Origin: Terfezia claveryi
Taxonomy: Eukaryota > Ascomycota > Pezizomycetes > Pezizales > Pezizaceae
DNA length: 64,000 nt
Direction: 5' to 3'
Assembly (NCBI GenBank): GCA_015179025.1
Contig: WHUX01000071.1
Coordinates: 186,001-250,000 of the forward strand
A program made the translations under genes and the position numbers. Positions 45,945-57,990 of the stretch are shown piece after piece. Position 1 is the first letter of the stretch. Every line of letters starts with the position of its first letter. The notes beneath the pieces were generated by a model. The model did no database searches and was not told the origin of the DNA. It worked only from the letters and a program-made list of their open reading frames with translations.

Positions 45945-46372
45945 AGGCTAGCACTAAAACTGGCCTCAGTTTTGACCTACCCAGTTGGGAGATTTCATAT
46001 GTATGCACATGAATACAAATGTCATGTGTTGTACAATACTCAATGCTTGATGGGTTGGGGAAACATGATAGGTGAAGAGTGCGAATCTGATTGGTTGCTA
46101 AAAGGCCATCTTGTCGCCTCAACACGCGTTTCCTCAGCTCCTAGAAGGCGGTAACGAATTGATGATCATGCTTGCTTTGTGGTTAACATGACTCATGAGA
46201 GATTAGGCTATAGGCTAGGTCACCGGCTTACTAAGGCCCAGGTAGATCTAAAAGCCTCATTAGCCATTTTGGAACGCCTTTACACGCAAAATAACAGGAA
46301 GGGAACTAAGTTCACCGAAGAGTATTTTGACATCCAAGTAGGGCTGCAAGAGGTATACTATCGGGAAAACAG

Positions 46373-46439
46373 GTAAATAGCAGGAGCTCAGGGGCCAGCT
46401 TACATGGATATTTGGTTAAATAACTAATGTAAATTTTAG
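46373..46439 (+). other. Intron of the KDZ transposase gene
   Basis: 67 bp, phase 2. GTAAAT donor, AACTAATG branch, TTTTAG acceptor. Confidence 0.7.
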
Positions 46440-47300
46440 AAACAAAGCTGAGCCTGTACTAGATCCTAATGATGCAATTTTTACTGCTATTCTGAATGAA
46501 GAGGAGATTCTCAGGGACTTAGAAGAGGATAGACAGGCTGGTATTTCTACTCGTCGAAAGCTCCCTCCACCGAATCAAAAGCTTGACCGGAGAGACCTCG
46601 AACAAGTATCAAAAGGGCATGCTGCAGTCCGCAGAACAACACAGCTTCTTACTTAACAACACTAGACCATTGATGACTGGGTGGATCGGCAAGCACCTGA
46701 TAGTAAATACAAGATATACGAAAACAGGAAGATCATGCGAGAACTACACAATATTCAGCGAGGGTTAATACAAAACACAATCGCACGGAAAAAGGAGCTT
46801 GAAGCAATCAGGAGTAGAGTTGGCCATAAGAACTCTAAGAAGTTCATGACTTGCCTTAATTAACGTTGGAAGGCAGTTAATATTGGCATAGCTGAATTCA
46901 ACGAGCTTATAGAAAAATTACCTATTGAGCAACGCCCTAAAGAGCTAGATATACGAAAAATAAAGAAGGAAGGGTTGACTTTAGATACGTTCTGGGATGT
47001 AAATTGTGTAAGGATTACAGATGACTGGGCATGCCAGGAAGTAGTTTGTGAGGGCATTGCAGCACTTTTTCGTCAAACGAGCTCAGGAAGAGATCATCCG
47101 CATAGGCATTGAGATAGCCAAAGTTTTTGATTGGATTGGTAAGGAGACATATGGAGCTACACATTCTGATACCAATGGTTGGCTGCGCCCATGGACAGTC
47201 CAGCGTCTCCGGCATCTACAGAATATTGTGACAGGCTTTCTCAAAGCTCAAGCAAGATATAGGCTTGAAATAAGCAAAACACAACGAACAATGATTATGG

Positions 47301-47373
47301 GTGAGTGGAGTGGAGTGGAGTGGTGGCACGACCTGCTAAGCTACAAAGTGACTAACCTAATATTCTAATATAG
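47301..47373 (+). other. Last intron of the KDZ transposase gene
   Basis: 73 bp, phase 1. GTGAGT donor, GACTAAC branch, AATATAG acceptor. Followed by an acidic last exon. Confidence 0.75.
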
Positions 47374-47594
47374 AACTTCAGAACAGAATCTACACTATGC
47401 TTACCAGTATATGGAGTGCGGGTATAGAGGTCAAGGAATGTATAGAAGAGGAAGATTTTGGTGATAATGATGAGGTCATTGGAGAACTGTTGGCATGAGA
47501 AGCTGTCAGGGACTTTGATTGAATTGTGAAGTTTTTACGTTTTATTTTTTAAGACATGGCTATAGATTTGAGTTCATAATAATTATGTAGCTGA

Positions 47595-47960
47595 AGCTAC
47601 GAAACCATCATATAAAGGTATATTGTCCCGTAAAAGCATATACATATGAGACCTGCACTTGCCCGGCAAGACCGAATAAGCCGGCAAGACCAAATAAGCC
47701 GGCAAGACCGAATAAGCCATTATATGAAGGCATATCGTCCCATATAAGACTTGCACTTGCCGGCAAGACCAAATTAAGCCATCATATGAAGGCATATCGT
47801 CCCATATAAGACTTACACTTGCCGGCAAGACCGAATTAAGCCATCATATGAAGGCATATCATCCCATATAAGTATATATATATAAGACCTGTACTTGCAT
47901 TGGCCTAGCAACACCGTATAAGCCACCATATGAAGCCGTATAGTCTGGTACAAGCGTATA
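47595..47960. repeat. Right subterminal tandem repeats, about five units
   Basis: Units of about 55-65 bp with CATCATATGAAGGCATATCG, CCCATATAAGACTTGCACTT and GCCGGCAAGACC. One unit has an internal expansion of CCGGCAAGACCGAATAAG three times. Confidence 0.8.
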
Positions 47961-48158
47961 TATAATGGTATCATGTGGAAAAGAATATTGCCGTGGCTGA
48001 TGAAAATCTCAAAAACTATGAAGAGAATCAGATAATATATTAGGTTTAGATCATGGGAAGTGAATAGCACGCATATCTCACGTGGTGAGGATAAGCTCAA
48101 CTTAATCAGATTCTTTTGCTAGTGTGTGCATTTCATAAGGGGTGGACTAATCTGAAGA

Positions 48159-48410
48159 CGGCACGTAGCAGTCTTCATTATCAACACGGAAGACAAATAT
48201 TGCACAGCACGTAGTAGTCTTTATTATCAGCATGGAAGACTAAAGTTTGCGCGCACGAACAGTCTTCGCCACCCAGCCTGAAGACATAATGTGTGCCAAG
48301 AAGTTATTTTAGCACGGGGGGGATTGCCCTGCCATGTACATTACTTAACAATGGGGACATTTTAGAATTGCCCCATTCTTAAGTAATGTTCGAGCTGCAT
48401 GCTAGAGGTG
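48159..48410 (-). repeat. Right terminal inverted repeat (252 bp)
   Basis: Reverse complement of 28582-28833. Ends GCTAGAGGTG at 48410. Confidence 0.9.
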
Positions 48411-48418
48411 TTTTACTC
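48411..48418 (+). repeat. 8-bp target-site duplication, right (TTTTACTC)
   Basis: Identical to 28574-28581. Confidence 0.9.
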
Positions 48419-48949
48419 AGTTAGGCAATTATGAGCTCCGAATTTTCCTGGCTAGTCTGGGCCAGCTGCCAGACAATTAACAGCTCTCGCAATGGGCCCG
48501 AGCCATCCGCCAGCAAGGCCACTCTCGAATATAAGTAATCTCCCAGGTGGCCTGGAACATTCATACAACACCACCAGCTTTACTAATAATTACTCACATA
48601 TTCTGATGTAGGTACAATATAATAGAGAAGCATGAACAATAAGGCATCATATCCATTCAGATCTATCAATACTATAATACCTATAATTTCATATAGCCCA
48701 GTATTCCATTATCACACTCATTGCTCCACATAGGCTAAAAATTCTTCCGTACCACAGCATACTGCTGGAAGAGAGGAGGGAGGAGTTTTTCCACCGGCTG
48801 GTGTGTTTGGACGAGGGTTTTGTATTTTCTACCAGCGCTTGACTTTTTGCACCTGCGGGTAGTTTTGGCTTTCCTTTTTTGGGGGGGTCAAGGTCCTCTT
48901 TGGGTCATCGGGCGCAATGATTGCATGTGACCCTGATACTTGAGTTCGT
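48419..48949. other. Right flank of the KDZ element, no recognisable gene
   Basis: Non-coding. It continues the pre-insertion target that is split from 28573. A G run (GGGGGGG) at 48881-48887 is the only notable tract. Confidence 0.45.
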
Positions 48950-49072
48950 TATATTTAGCGCCGGACCTGGCAGATTAACTTGCCTTGTCCTTGAATCCAT
49001 CCGGGTTTCCGGGTAGCTCGTCATGGTCCCTCTAACGGGACTACATATGAGTAGTGAAGATTTTCTGAAAAA
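48950..49072 (+). repeat. SINE-like repeat, copy 3
   Basis: TGGCAGATTAACTTGCCTTG and then TTGAATCCATCCGGGTTTCC match 30952-31066, with CGTCATGGTCCC and an A-rich end (GAAAAAAAGTG). Pol III A- and B-box-like motifs are in the same order. Confidence 0.55.
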
Positions 49073-49074
49073 AA

Positions 49075-51234
49075 GTGTCCCACTCATCCAAAATATCTGC
49101 CCGTTACAATAACAAGATATTCAAGTGGGTAATGTGGGTCGGGATTATTATGGATGGGAGCTTGACATTCAAAGAATATTGGAGGACTAGGTTAGAAAAC
49201 GCGAGGAAAATTTTGGGGAGTCTGAATGGGCTAGGAAACTCTAACTGGGGGATTTTTTTTCTTTGAAGTCTATACGTCTATGGAGCCTAAGGCTATGAGA
49301 CGGTCCCGTTCCCTTATCTTAAAAGACTCGGTACACCCACGGGCTGCATAAACGCCCAACCTCCCGAACCAAGGAAAAACCGAGATATCCCCCCTCTCCC
49401 ACCACGCCCACTAACCGGCCTCATCCCCGTGATAAAGCCCTCCGCGCCGCCACGCCCTCTGCCGGCCCTTCCTCAAAACACTCTAACTGGGGTATGAGCG
49501 CCAACAGTTGGAGGTCAGAATATACGGGGGGTCAGAGCAGTACCGGTAGCTCTATTGGGCGCTGAGTTGGGATTGGAGAGGGAAAAAGGATTGGGAGGAA
49601 GAATTTGAAAAACTTTAGTATCAAGCCTTGAAAAGGTGTGTCAACGCCACACATGGGTCCAGAAGAGAGTTAGTAAGCCAGATTGCAAGTGTCGAGTCAC
49701 TGAGAATGGCGGTTGATGCAGCTCCAGTCTGCAAGATAATGAGTGACCCCCACTGCACTCGAGGACCTTTGGAAGAGTGATACGTAGAACCAAGAGGAGG
49801 GAGAGTCATGGGACGACTTCAGTAGGCCATTGCACAACGAGGGTCTGGGCACGAGACTAAGAAAGGTTTACCTCGGTCATGACCACGATTCTTAGCAAGG
49901 CAGGACGCTTGAAGGGGGAAGGGAATGAGGTGTTGATGGTAGGAGGGAATTTTCCGGTCACATACATTTCCCTAATCAACTTAGGCTAACCAGAGATGCA
50001 AAGCCAGACCATTGGGTGAGGAAGATAGAGGAGGTAAAAGAGGATGCCGTGGTGGATATACGAATGAGTTAATTGGTGGAGGATGGTGTTCAGAAGGTGG
50101 AAAGTCGAAGAAGTGTGGGGCTTGGCGGGATGTGCACGGTATGGGATGGGAAGTTGCTGGCCTTAGGAAGGCATTACTGAGAGTCCCCGGGTTGAAAGGT
50201 TCTCATTCTGAAGGATTCTCAGGTAGCAATGGCAGCAGTGAGAAAGTTAGGTAGACGGGGAAAGGCGAGGACAGCAGACCTAGAAAGTGCTATTGTGGAA
50301 GTAAGAAAGAGACAAGAGGCTCTTGCGGCTGGATCTGTTAGGTTTGGTTGGGTTAAGGCTCATGTTGGCCTACCCGACAATGAACCAGCAGACGCGCAGA
50401 AGACATATACCCAGCGGAACCTCTAATAGCAGAGGGAGGGCTTTAGCAGGAGTGGAGGAGAAGGCGAGAGATGGAGGGGAGGGTTGTCGGAGCAGGGGGA
50501 GGCAGAGTAGTGAGATGGAAGCGAAAGGCACGGGTGAACTACGTCCACTGCATGACCGGAAAGGGCAACCCCCAATCCTGGCGCAACAAGTTGGATGATT
50601 CTGTTGACCCTATGCGCATGATATGTGGCCGATATGTGAAGACAGGCAGGAACGTAGCCCTGGTGTGTTTACGTAGAGTAGAGATCGGCAGAAGATCGAG
50701 CAATTGGGAGGAGATGGACGAGCGGGGCAGGTGGTTGAAGAGAGTGAAGGACGGAAGGAACTCCGAGTAGGCCTTGGCACGAGCCGGCTCGAGCCCAGCC
50801 TGGGGGTAGGCTCAAGCTTTTACCATATATTTTGGGGCTCGAGCGTTTTTCCCTACCGAGAACGAGCCGCCCAGGCCTAGAGGGGAGAAACATATGGTGG
50901 ATCTGGTCGAGATGTTTTTCTTGCAACTGAATTTAGTCTAAAGGGGGCGGAGGCCGTTTCCTTTTGTCTGTAAGGGGAGGGCGGGAATGGGATGTGGCAG
51001 CGGAAGTTATATTTATGGCGGGGATTGGAGGCCGGCAAATGGGCGTGGCGGAGGAGGAAGGAGTTTATTTCTGTTATTTCTTTGGCTTAGGAGGCAGGAC
51101 GCTTATGTAGCCCGTTGTTCTGAGGGTGTACCGAGTCTTTTAAGATGAGGGATCGGGCTGTCTCATAGCCTTAGGCTCCACATAGTCTGGTTGCACGACC
51201 CTGGCTCCACACACGTATAGACGTCCAAAAAAAA
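49075..51234 (+). mobile_element. 5'-truncated Tad1-like LINE, interrupted
   Basis: Frame-broken pieces of a LINE: reverse transcriptase C-terminal region (WRTRLENARKILGSLNGLG before the insertion at 49251), MAVDAAPVCKIMSDP, RNase H (MAAVRKLGRRGKARTADLES, then RFGWVKAHVGL) and the C-terminal CHC-type region (ICGRYVKTG, ALVCLRR). The 3' UTR block CTCATAGCCTTAGGCTCCA and an A-rich tail (CCAAAAAAAAG) end it. It has the same 3' part as 12150-13276 and 26989-28095. Dead by many stops and frameshifts. Confidence 0.75.
49251..49479 (-). mobile_element. LINE 3'-end fragment inserted in the LINE, antisense
   Basis: 229 bp of the same LINE 3' UTR in reverse, starting with the tail complement GATTTTTTTTCTTTG and containing CCTAAGGCTATGAG. 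It is flanked by 13-bp direct repeats ACTCTAACTGGGG (49238-49250 and 49480-49492). Confidence 0.85.
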
Positions 51235-52619
51235 GAAATGCTAGCTCTATACTGTGCCAACTACGTGCCCCTAATCTTTTAGCCTTATGAACTACTATCT
51301 CAGAACTGGACTTATTACCAGTTGTCGAAAGAGTGTGTTTAGACGATGTATGTTTATAGACCAAGGCAGACAAGTATGAGGCTTTTGCGGTCATGAGGAA
51401 GCTCGGAATTCGGATTCTCAAAGTCTAGATATTTTTACTCACTGAGTAATGCCCGATTTCGATTTTTGTTACTTATGTCCAAGCTAGGAAGGCCACCCGC
51501 TATGTGTGTGGGATTGGGTCACTTTCTGACATACCAGAAGCTAGTGTGTATTATAATGTAGCAAATCATTCCGTTCATACCTAGCTATACCGTCATAACT
51601 GACTACATATGTGAGTTCCCACACACATGTGATCTGATCCTGATACTGTCACTCACACACTTGTACTTATGTCATGTATATACATTATATATCTGCTGTA
51701 TCTACTTTACATTAATATAAAATAACTAAAGTAGTTCAAGCAATTCAAGCAATTCAATACATTTTAAGAAGTATATTAAATATATATACAAATGTCTATT
51801 TCTCTTGTTCTTTATTTATTGTAAAGTTTTCTTTATTAAGCCTAACTACTTTATACCTTTCAACCTTCTCTTTTTTTTTTTTTTTTTTTTTTAAATTCTA
51901 TATTACTCCTATTTGATTCCAGTAAAGGAGACCATAAAGAGCCAACTGGAAACCTTTTTCAACTTTAAATAGTATATACTAGAAAAATATTATATAAGTA
52001 AAACTAGTTACTATAGTATAAAAAAAGGGAGTAAGAAAAATACTTACCTCAATATTAACTTCAATATATATATAATATATGAATAGTATAGGAGATAAAA
52101 AGGTGACCTATAAAGTATATTGAATAGTAAATTCTAAAGTGAATAAGCATATAATTATTTTAACTTATATATAGTATATATTTTATATAAATATTACTTA
52201 CTAAAAACTTATACTATGTGAAAAGATTTTTATATATAGTAAATACAATTGAAAGCTAAAGTAAGCATGTCAGTCTAACTATAAGTGAGCTACTATTTAA
52301 TACTTTTCTTATAAATATAGATATAAGCAACTAAAATATTATTATATATAGACTTCGTTTAAATATAAACTATATTATATATATATATCATATTTTATAT
52401 AATTGCACATAATATATATATTGCTTTCGAGTTATATTATTGTATATACATTTTAATTTATATTTGTTAATTATATATATATTACTTTATATTATTTTGT
52501 ATATATCTTACTTCATATTATTACATATATATTACTTCATATTATTGTATATACTAATACTCATATAGGAGCTAATAAGTATAGAAGTATTTAGTCTAGT
52601 TAAAATATTATAGAATTAA
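51235..52619. other. AT-rich non-coding region
   Basis: Long TATA-like tracts (52040-52560) and a T20-type run at about 51870-51892. No coding signal. Confidence 0.6.
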
Positions 52620-52929
52620 TATAAGGAAGTAGCTTACTCATACCTAATAACTAACTCTCTCCCTCACAAATGTATTTCTTATATATTTTTTTACTTAGCA
52701 AGTATCTCAAAACATACAATATTCTGTATGCTATTTGCCTTGCTAATCTTTCAAATATTATCATATACTTTCACATATTATCACATGCTTTCATATATTA
52801 TCATATACTTTTATATGTATAAGTCAGAGAGAAGACTTAACCTATTTTGTACTAGATAGTATTTGGAAGTACTATCTAGAAGTTTCTATTATATTGATGT
52901 CAAATTATGTAAAAGTCAGATAATGGTGC
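52620..52929 (+). repeat. Truncated gypsy LTR (family of 862-1489)
   Basis: Starts TATAAGGAAG where TGTAAGGAAG is expected and is about 310 bp of the same LTR. It ends abruptly in GGTGC at the start of the gypsy element at 52930. The remainder would lie beyond that element, outside the window. Confidence 0.75.
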
Positions 52930-53750
52930 TATAATAGAGAACGTTATTTTATTGCTTATATAATTGATTAAATACTTTTGTATTTCCTATATTACTACTA
53001 GTTTATATAACTAAGCCTCTGGATTGAAGGACTAGCCTTCTACTACCTCCTACTACTATATAAGCATCTATAGTATGTGGAATTTGCCATGGGAAGTTCC
53101 ATGGCACTTGCTATATAAAGACACCTTTATTATGGCTGCATAACCTCTGTTTGAAGGCATGTGACTCATTACTATGGCCATATGACCATTATTTAAGGTG
53201 TGTAACTCATTACTATAGCCACATGACTATTGTTTAAGACATGTAACTCATTACTATGGCCACATAACCCCTTTTGTACAGTGTACTATCTTCTGGTGTG
53301 CTACCCTTTATTATATTTATTTCCTTAGTCATCATATCTTAGAGGAGTATAAATAGGCCACTGGATTCCCTCTGGAATCCACAGAAAGAAAGCAAGCAAC
53401 AAGAAGATCACAGCAGCAAGCAAGCCTATATTCTGATCAGATCAAGATCATATAGCTTAGATAGCATAAATCATATAAGATAGATTATACCAGTTAATTA
53501 CTGTTCCTTTCAGGAATGTCCTATATAGTAATCTCCCTACCTTTCTGAGGTTTTACCTTAGCAGAACTAAAATATACAAATGTCCGTGCCAATAGATATA
53601 GATTGTATAAATGGTACTAAATGAATACTGCCTAGTACTATTCATTACATTTTTTTTAACTTACTTATCTAATCTTTACTCTTAAATCTGAGGCTTGATT
53701 AACCTTCGGATACCTTTAATTACATACACCCAAGTATATACAATTCAACA
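52930..53750 (+). repeat. Putative 5' LTR of the second gypsy family
   Basis: Starts TATAATAGAG (TG expected) and ends CAATTCAACA. Contains GAGTATAAATAGGCC (TATA box at about 53350) followed by a GAAAGCAAGCAACAAGAAGA leader. Borders are inferred because the 3' LTR is not in the window. Confidence 0.5.
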
Positions 53751-54466
53751 CACAAGTGAACATATAAAATCGATATTGTTATTCAACTAGCTAGCCAACA
53801 AAAAAAATCCAACAAATGAGACATCAGGCTCTCAACTACAGTACATCAATAAAAGACTTAGAAGTAAGCTAAGCAGAGCTCTAATGGGCAGTGGTATCCT
53901 ACATTAAACAATTCCACCCTCATTCACAATACTTTTCCCAATAAGATTAACAACTCATCTTGCACTCCTGGCAACTGCCATTATATCTGTACCTATAAAT
54001 CTAGTACAACATTGAAAAACCAGCCCCCTAGGTCCCAGGAATAATTGGTCTAAACAACCAAACATTACAATCCTAAGACTCAAATCTCGCTGCCTCCACT
54101 GTAGCTATTTCCTTCAGAAAAGAATTACCTCCATTAGAACCTTCCTTAGGCTCAGACATCTCTCCCAATACCTCTTTACCCCTAACGTCTACCTCAACAC
54201 ACTAATCAGAAAAAGTAACAGTCTTGCCAGAAGAACTAGAACTAGATTTTAGACTAGTAGACAAAGAAAAACCAGGACCATAATAAATATTAGGATCCTA
54301 ACATCTATCCTTACCAGCTGCGTAAGCCACCGAGCCAACAGAACTATTAGTCGAATAGAGATCATAAGGATCATCAGACACCACACCATCAGTATAGTAA
54401 GGTGCCAAAGAAGAAAAGTAACTCGATGATTGTATCGCATAACCAGCTGCATTTAGTTACAGATAG

Positions 54467-56340
54467 ATGATGAAATCAGATATAATAGCATCTAAACTTA
54501 ATAAAAAGACTAAGAGGTTGAGACGGTTAACTATGTTACCCAAAGATATTAAGAAATTAGTAGAAGAAACTTCCAGAAAGACCAGATTTGTAGTTCCTAA
54601 TACAGAAGAGGAAATAAATCTGCCCATAGATATAGAAATAGGAGAACTAGGTAGAGCAGGAACCAAACTATATTTTAGTACAGCCTTGCCTCTCGCACTA
54701 GAAGAATTTTGGGACAAACATCTTCCAACAATTGAGGAGATTTTGAAATATACTCACTCAATAGGACATGTCCAACAGTATTATCCTGAAGATACTTGAC
54801 TCTTAATAGAAGCCGTAGTAAAACCCTATTTATGGCTAACACCTTACCTATTTAAAGAAATGAACTTAGAAATGAACGCATTTTTAAGTAAGGAATTAAA
54901 GAAACCTATTGTTCCACTTTTAAGGAAACCGAATTGGGTAATAAATAACTGGGAAGAAATAATAGCATTCATAATGAGGAGTACTTATCTAGAAGAATTA
55001 ACATATACTGTAGAGGATTTTTTCAATCCTAGTAAAGAACTTCCAGGAGCGTTCCTGAGAACACCGAAAGATCAATCGAAAGGCAAAGGTCGAGCACCTA
55101 AGATACCAGAAAGAAGGACTAGGTCAGCCAAAGAACCAGACGACAAAGACCAACTACCAGAAGATATAGAATTACCTGAAGATGATAATGATCTAGATAC
55201 AGGACTAGACCAGCAGAAGCAGAAAACGCAAGGAGAAGGATGAGACCCCAATGATAGTGGATATGATAGCTTGGACTCTGATAAGGTATCGTTAGTTGCA
55301 AGTCAAACTCTTAAAAGAAAATCCAAACAAGGAAAATCAGCTGAACACCAGTAATAGGAATCTATAACAGGAATGGTTACAATGAGTAACCATAAAGCAA
55401 TGAATGCTTTAAAAGGAATAAAGATTGATCTATCAAAAAAAATAAGAGGAGAAGACAAAAAATGGCAAGACTCAAAATATTTTGACCCTTGTATCACAGT
55501 AATACAATGTTGGTTTATTATCAAAGGAATAGATTTAGAAGGTGCTTCAGCTTTAGAAATTCTTGGATTAAGAATATAAGGGAGCATGCTCACTATTTAT
55601 AATTAAATCTTAAGAGAAAAAGAAAGGAATGTGACATTCCTTAGATTTATACTAGTGCTAAAGGATTTTCTGATACCTTCCACTAGTAAGAACATTTTGT
55701 GGTAACGATAGGAAACAGCTATACTATACAAGGACAGATGTCATATGGGAACTAAATAGTTTACCCACTGGCTTACTTAAATGCAAATCAAATTGATTGA
55801 CAAGGATGACAAACAATCAATATCAAACGAAGTATAAAGAAGAAAGTTTCTTAATCACCTGCCACCATATATGTCAGCTACATTAATTCCTTTAATTAAA
55901 GAAGAATAGTCATATAATCAGCTCGTGCATTAAGTGGAGTCATATGAAGCTTCCAAGAAAGATATTGCCCTACTACTCATACTAAATACATCCCGACGAC
56001 AATAACCTTGGAATGAAAATCGGAGTCATAGTGTATGCAGGGACCAGAATCAACAACCAAAAACAGGATTTAATCCTAGCAGCAATCCCAACACCAAACC
56101 CAATACAGAAAAATGGAAGAACTCAAATTAGGACACCATCACCAAAAAATTGGATCAAAAGATGAAGATGCAATTAATTAGAGATAAGAAATGTCTATGT
56201 TGTTGAAACCCTGGACACTCCTATAAGGACTATAAGAAATGACAAAATAAGGTACCTATGTATACAGCCACACAGGATTTAGCTATATTGATAGCTATTA
56301 AGGATAAAAACAACAAGGATAAAATCAAAGAATAACCCTT
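54467..56340 (+). pseudogene. gag-like region of the second gypsy family
   Basis: Two long open pieces (54467-54799 and 54860-55243) are joined in one frame through a TGA, with TTRKTRFVVPNTEEEI-like and acidic ELPEDDNDLDTG text, then a third (55373-55579) with MSNHKAMNALKGIKIDLSKK. A nucleocapsid zinc knuckle is near 56195 (CLCC, a stop, then NPGHSYKDYKK), in which the last Cys is Tyr. Numerous stops follow from 55240 on. Homology to gag is by position; the family is unfamiliar to me. Confidence 0.55.
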
Positions 56341-56343
56341 GTC

Positions 56344-57990
56344 AAGACAGGTACCGGATTTTAGCAAGGTATTCATTAGAGCAAGTGAACACCCCACCCT
56401 AGCTTTAATTGATCTCCAAACAAAGGGAGGAGACTTAATTAATTCTCAATTTGTACAACTATAGAAAATACTGACTAGAAGTATTGAGAAGAAATCATTA
56501 AGTACTACAATTAAAGGCTCAAAAGGAATGATAGATAAAGCTTGTACTATCAAACTTGATTGGATAGATTATGTAGAAGAACAAACGTTCTATATAGCTT
56601 ATTTAACTGGATAGGATATGATACTAGCAGAACGTGCCCTCAGCAAAGTGCAAGCAATAATTCTTGCCTATTAGGAACCAGTTACTATTTAATTAGAAAA
56701 CATTCCATGATTCCAATAAAGTGTATAGAAGGGATCTAGAACCATGGCGAATGGTATAAGATCAGTGTATATACAGGTCAGCTGTGAATTAGTTACAGAT
56801 TATAGTGAACCAGATAATTGGAAAAATATTAGTAATGTAGAAGAAACCAATTCAGAAAGAGAACTCGTGACAGCTGTTTCTATGATACAGAAACAATTCA
56901 ACCCTATAACGAAGTTACCCTTATTATTTTCCAAGACAATTCCATGGGAATTACCCCCACTAAAAAAAACTAATAACTCTATTAAACCAAAAGCAAGAGC
57001 TACTTGGATACCAAAATGGCGACCCTCAGGACATCGATTTAGACAACAAATCCATAACAAATTAGTCAAAGAAGAAGCATCAGGTCGCATATATAGAGTA
57101 GAAAATGACACAAATACTATAGTCATGTTCACTATTCCTAAATGAGATAAACAGAAAGAAGCCAGATATGTCAATGACTGTCAAGACTGCAATTTAGCTG
57201 TCAAACTAGAGTACACTCCATTGCCAGATATTAATGAAGCAATTGAACTTTTAGTGGAGAATCCCATTAGGACTAAGCTGGACTTAGCTGATGGATTTTT
57301 CAATATTAGGAATAATAAAGAATCTGAGCAATACTCTACCTTTTTAAGTCATATAGGATATTTCAAAAGTAGAGTTATGCAATAAGGGGATCGTAACATA
57401 CCAGCTACCATGGTTCGCATTATATATGATATTTTTAAGGACATGGTCTATAAAAATTTAATCATCTATATTGATGATATTATTATATTCTCTAAAACGT
57501 ATGAAGAACACATTGAATTATTGAAAAAAGTACTTCAATATCTATAGGACGAGAAATTCTATTTCAAAGAAAGCAAATGCTAGTTCTTTACTCCAAGATT
57601 GGAAATCTTAGGACATGTTTTGATATTAGATAGATTACATATAGACCCGAAGAAGAGGACTACTATATTAACATTTACAACTCCTACAAGAAAAAAGGAT
57701 CTTAGAGGATTTCTTGGAATTGTTAATTATCTCAGCAGATTTATTCCTGACTTGGTATTGTATACAAGTACCCTATTAAAACTGCAAGTAGAAACAAAGA
57801 AATAGGAATGGACAGATACTCATAATGCAGTATTTGAAAAACTTAAGGAACTTGTGAATTTCCCACATGTTTTAAAACCCTGCAATAATGATTCTACTGA
57901 ACCCAAATATTTAGTATGTGATGCTAGTGATATAAGACTAGGATCTTGGATAGGTCAAGGACTGTTGATGCATATCAGACTATCATACTT
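56344..57990 (+). pseudogene. pol remnant: protease, reverse transcriptase, RNase H start
   Basis: A protease-like stretch is at about 56395-56480 (ALIDLQTKGGDLINSQF). Reverse transcriptase covers 56920-57800 with TKLDLADGFFNIR, an intact YIDD catalytic motif (IIYIDDIIIFS at about 57466) and FLGIVNYLSRFIPDL. RNase H begins at about 57905 (YLVCDASDIRLGSWIGQG) and is cut at 57992. The in-frame stops often stand at conserved Trp or Gln positions. The protein would copy the element RNA. Confidence 0.75.

Larger units (their letters stand above)
39424..47498 (+). pseudogene. KDZ-class transposase gene, interrupted by copia
   Basis: Transposases of the Kyakuja-Dileera-Zisupton class are large RNase H-fold DDE enzymes. 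Exon 1 is 39424-39868; intron 39869-39929; then NKFPSKPLRASIVFDIWLLQ, NLCPACFNF (about 40530), FVSIDGDMQLTRF (first Asp region), the copia insertion after 40815, resumption at 45563, GLMGMVCRHGCLLWYLNIY, SCYDISC, intron 45870-45944, GRFHMYAHEYKCHV, GEECES (Glu region), intron 46373-46439, and the C-terminal RWKAVNIGIAEFNELIEKLP. Intron 47301-47373 precedes an acidic last exon ending TGA 47498. CPACF, DGNxQLxR, CRHG, YDIxC and YAHxxxC are the class motifs. Defects are TAG 40418, TAA 46154, TAA/TAG at 46655-46666, TAA 46861 and a frameshift near 47050. The join across 40127-40230 is uncertain. Confidence 0.8.
28582..48410 (+). mobile_element. 19.8-kb KDZ-type DNA transposon with unknown cargo genes
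   Basis: Both ends are 252-bp inverted repeats (28582-28833 and 48159-48410), roughly 96% alike by eye, starting CACCTCTAGCATGCAGCTCG. They are flanked by a perfect 8-bp target duplication. The interior holds a transposase gene of the Kyakuja-Dileera-Zisupton kind (39424-47498), five further genes of unknown function, a Pol III-like unit, a SINE-like insert and a hairpin minisatellite. The copia element at 40816-45557 is a later insertion, so the original was about 15.1 kb. Zisupton elements are described with 8-bp duplications, as I recall, which agrees. Stops in the transposase show that this copy cannot move by itself. Confidence 0.85.

Noticed and set aside
28582..48410. Starship element or Helitron
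   Set aside because: No tyrosine recombinase (DUF3435) or Rep/helicase frame; the ends are long inverted repeats with an 8-bp duplication, which Starships and Helitrons lack.
28582..48410. hAT element (8-bp duplication)
   Set aside because: Ends do not start with the short CAG-type hAT repeat and the transposase motifs fit KDZ, not the hAT dimerisation domain.
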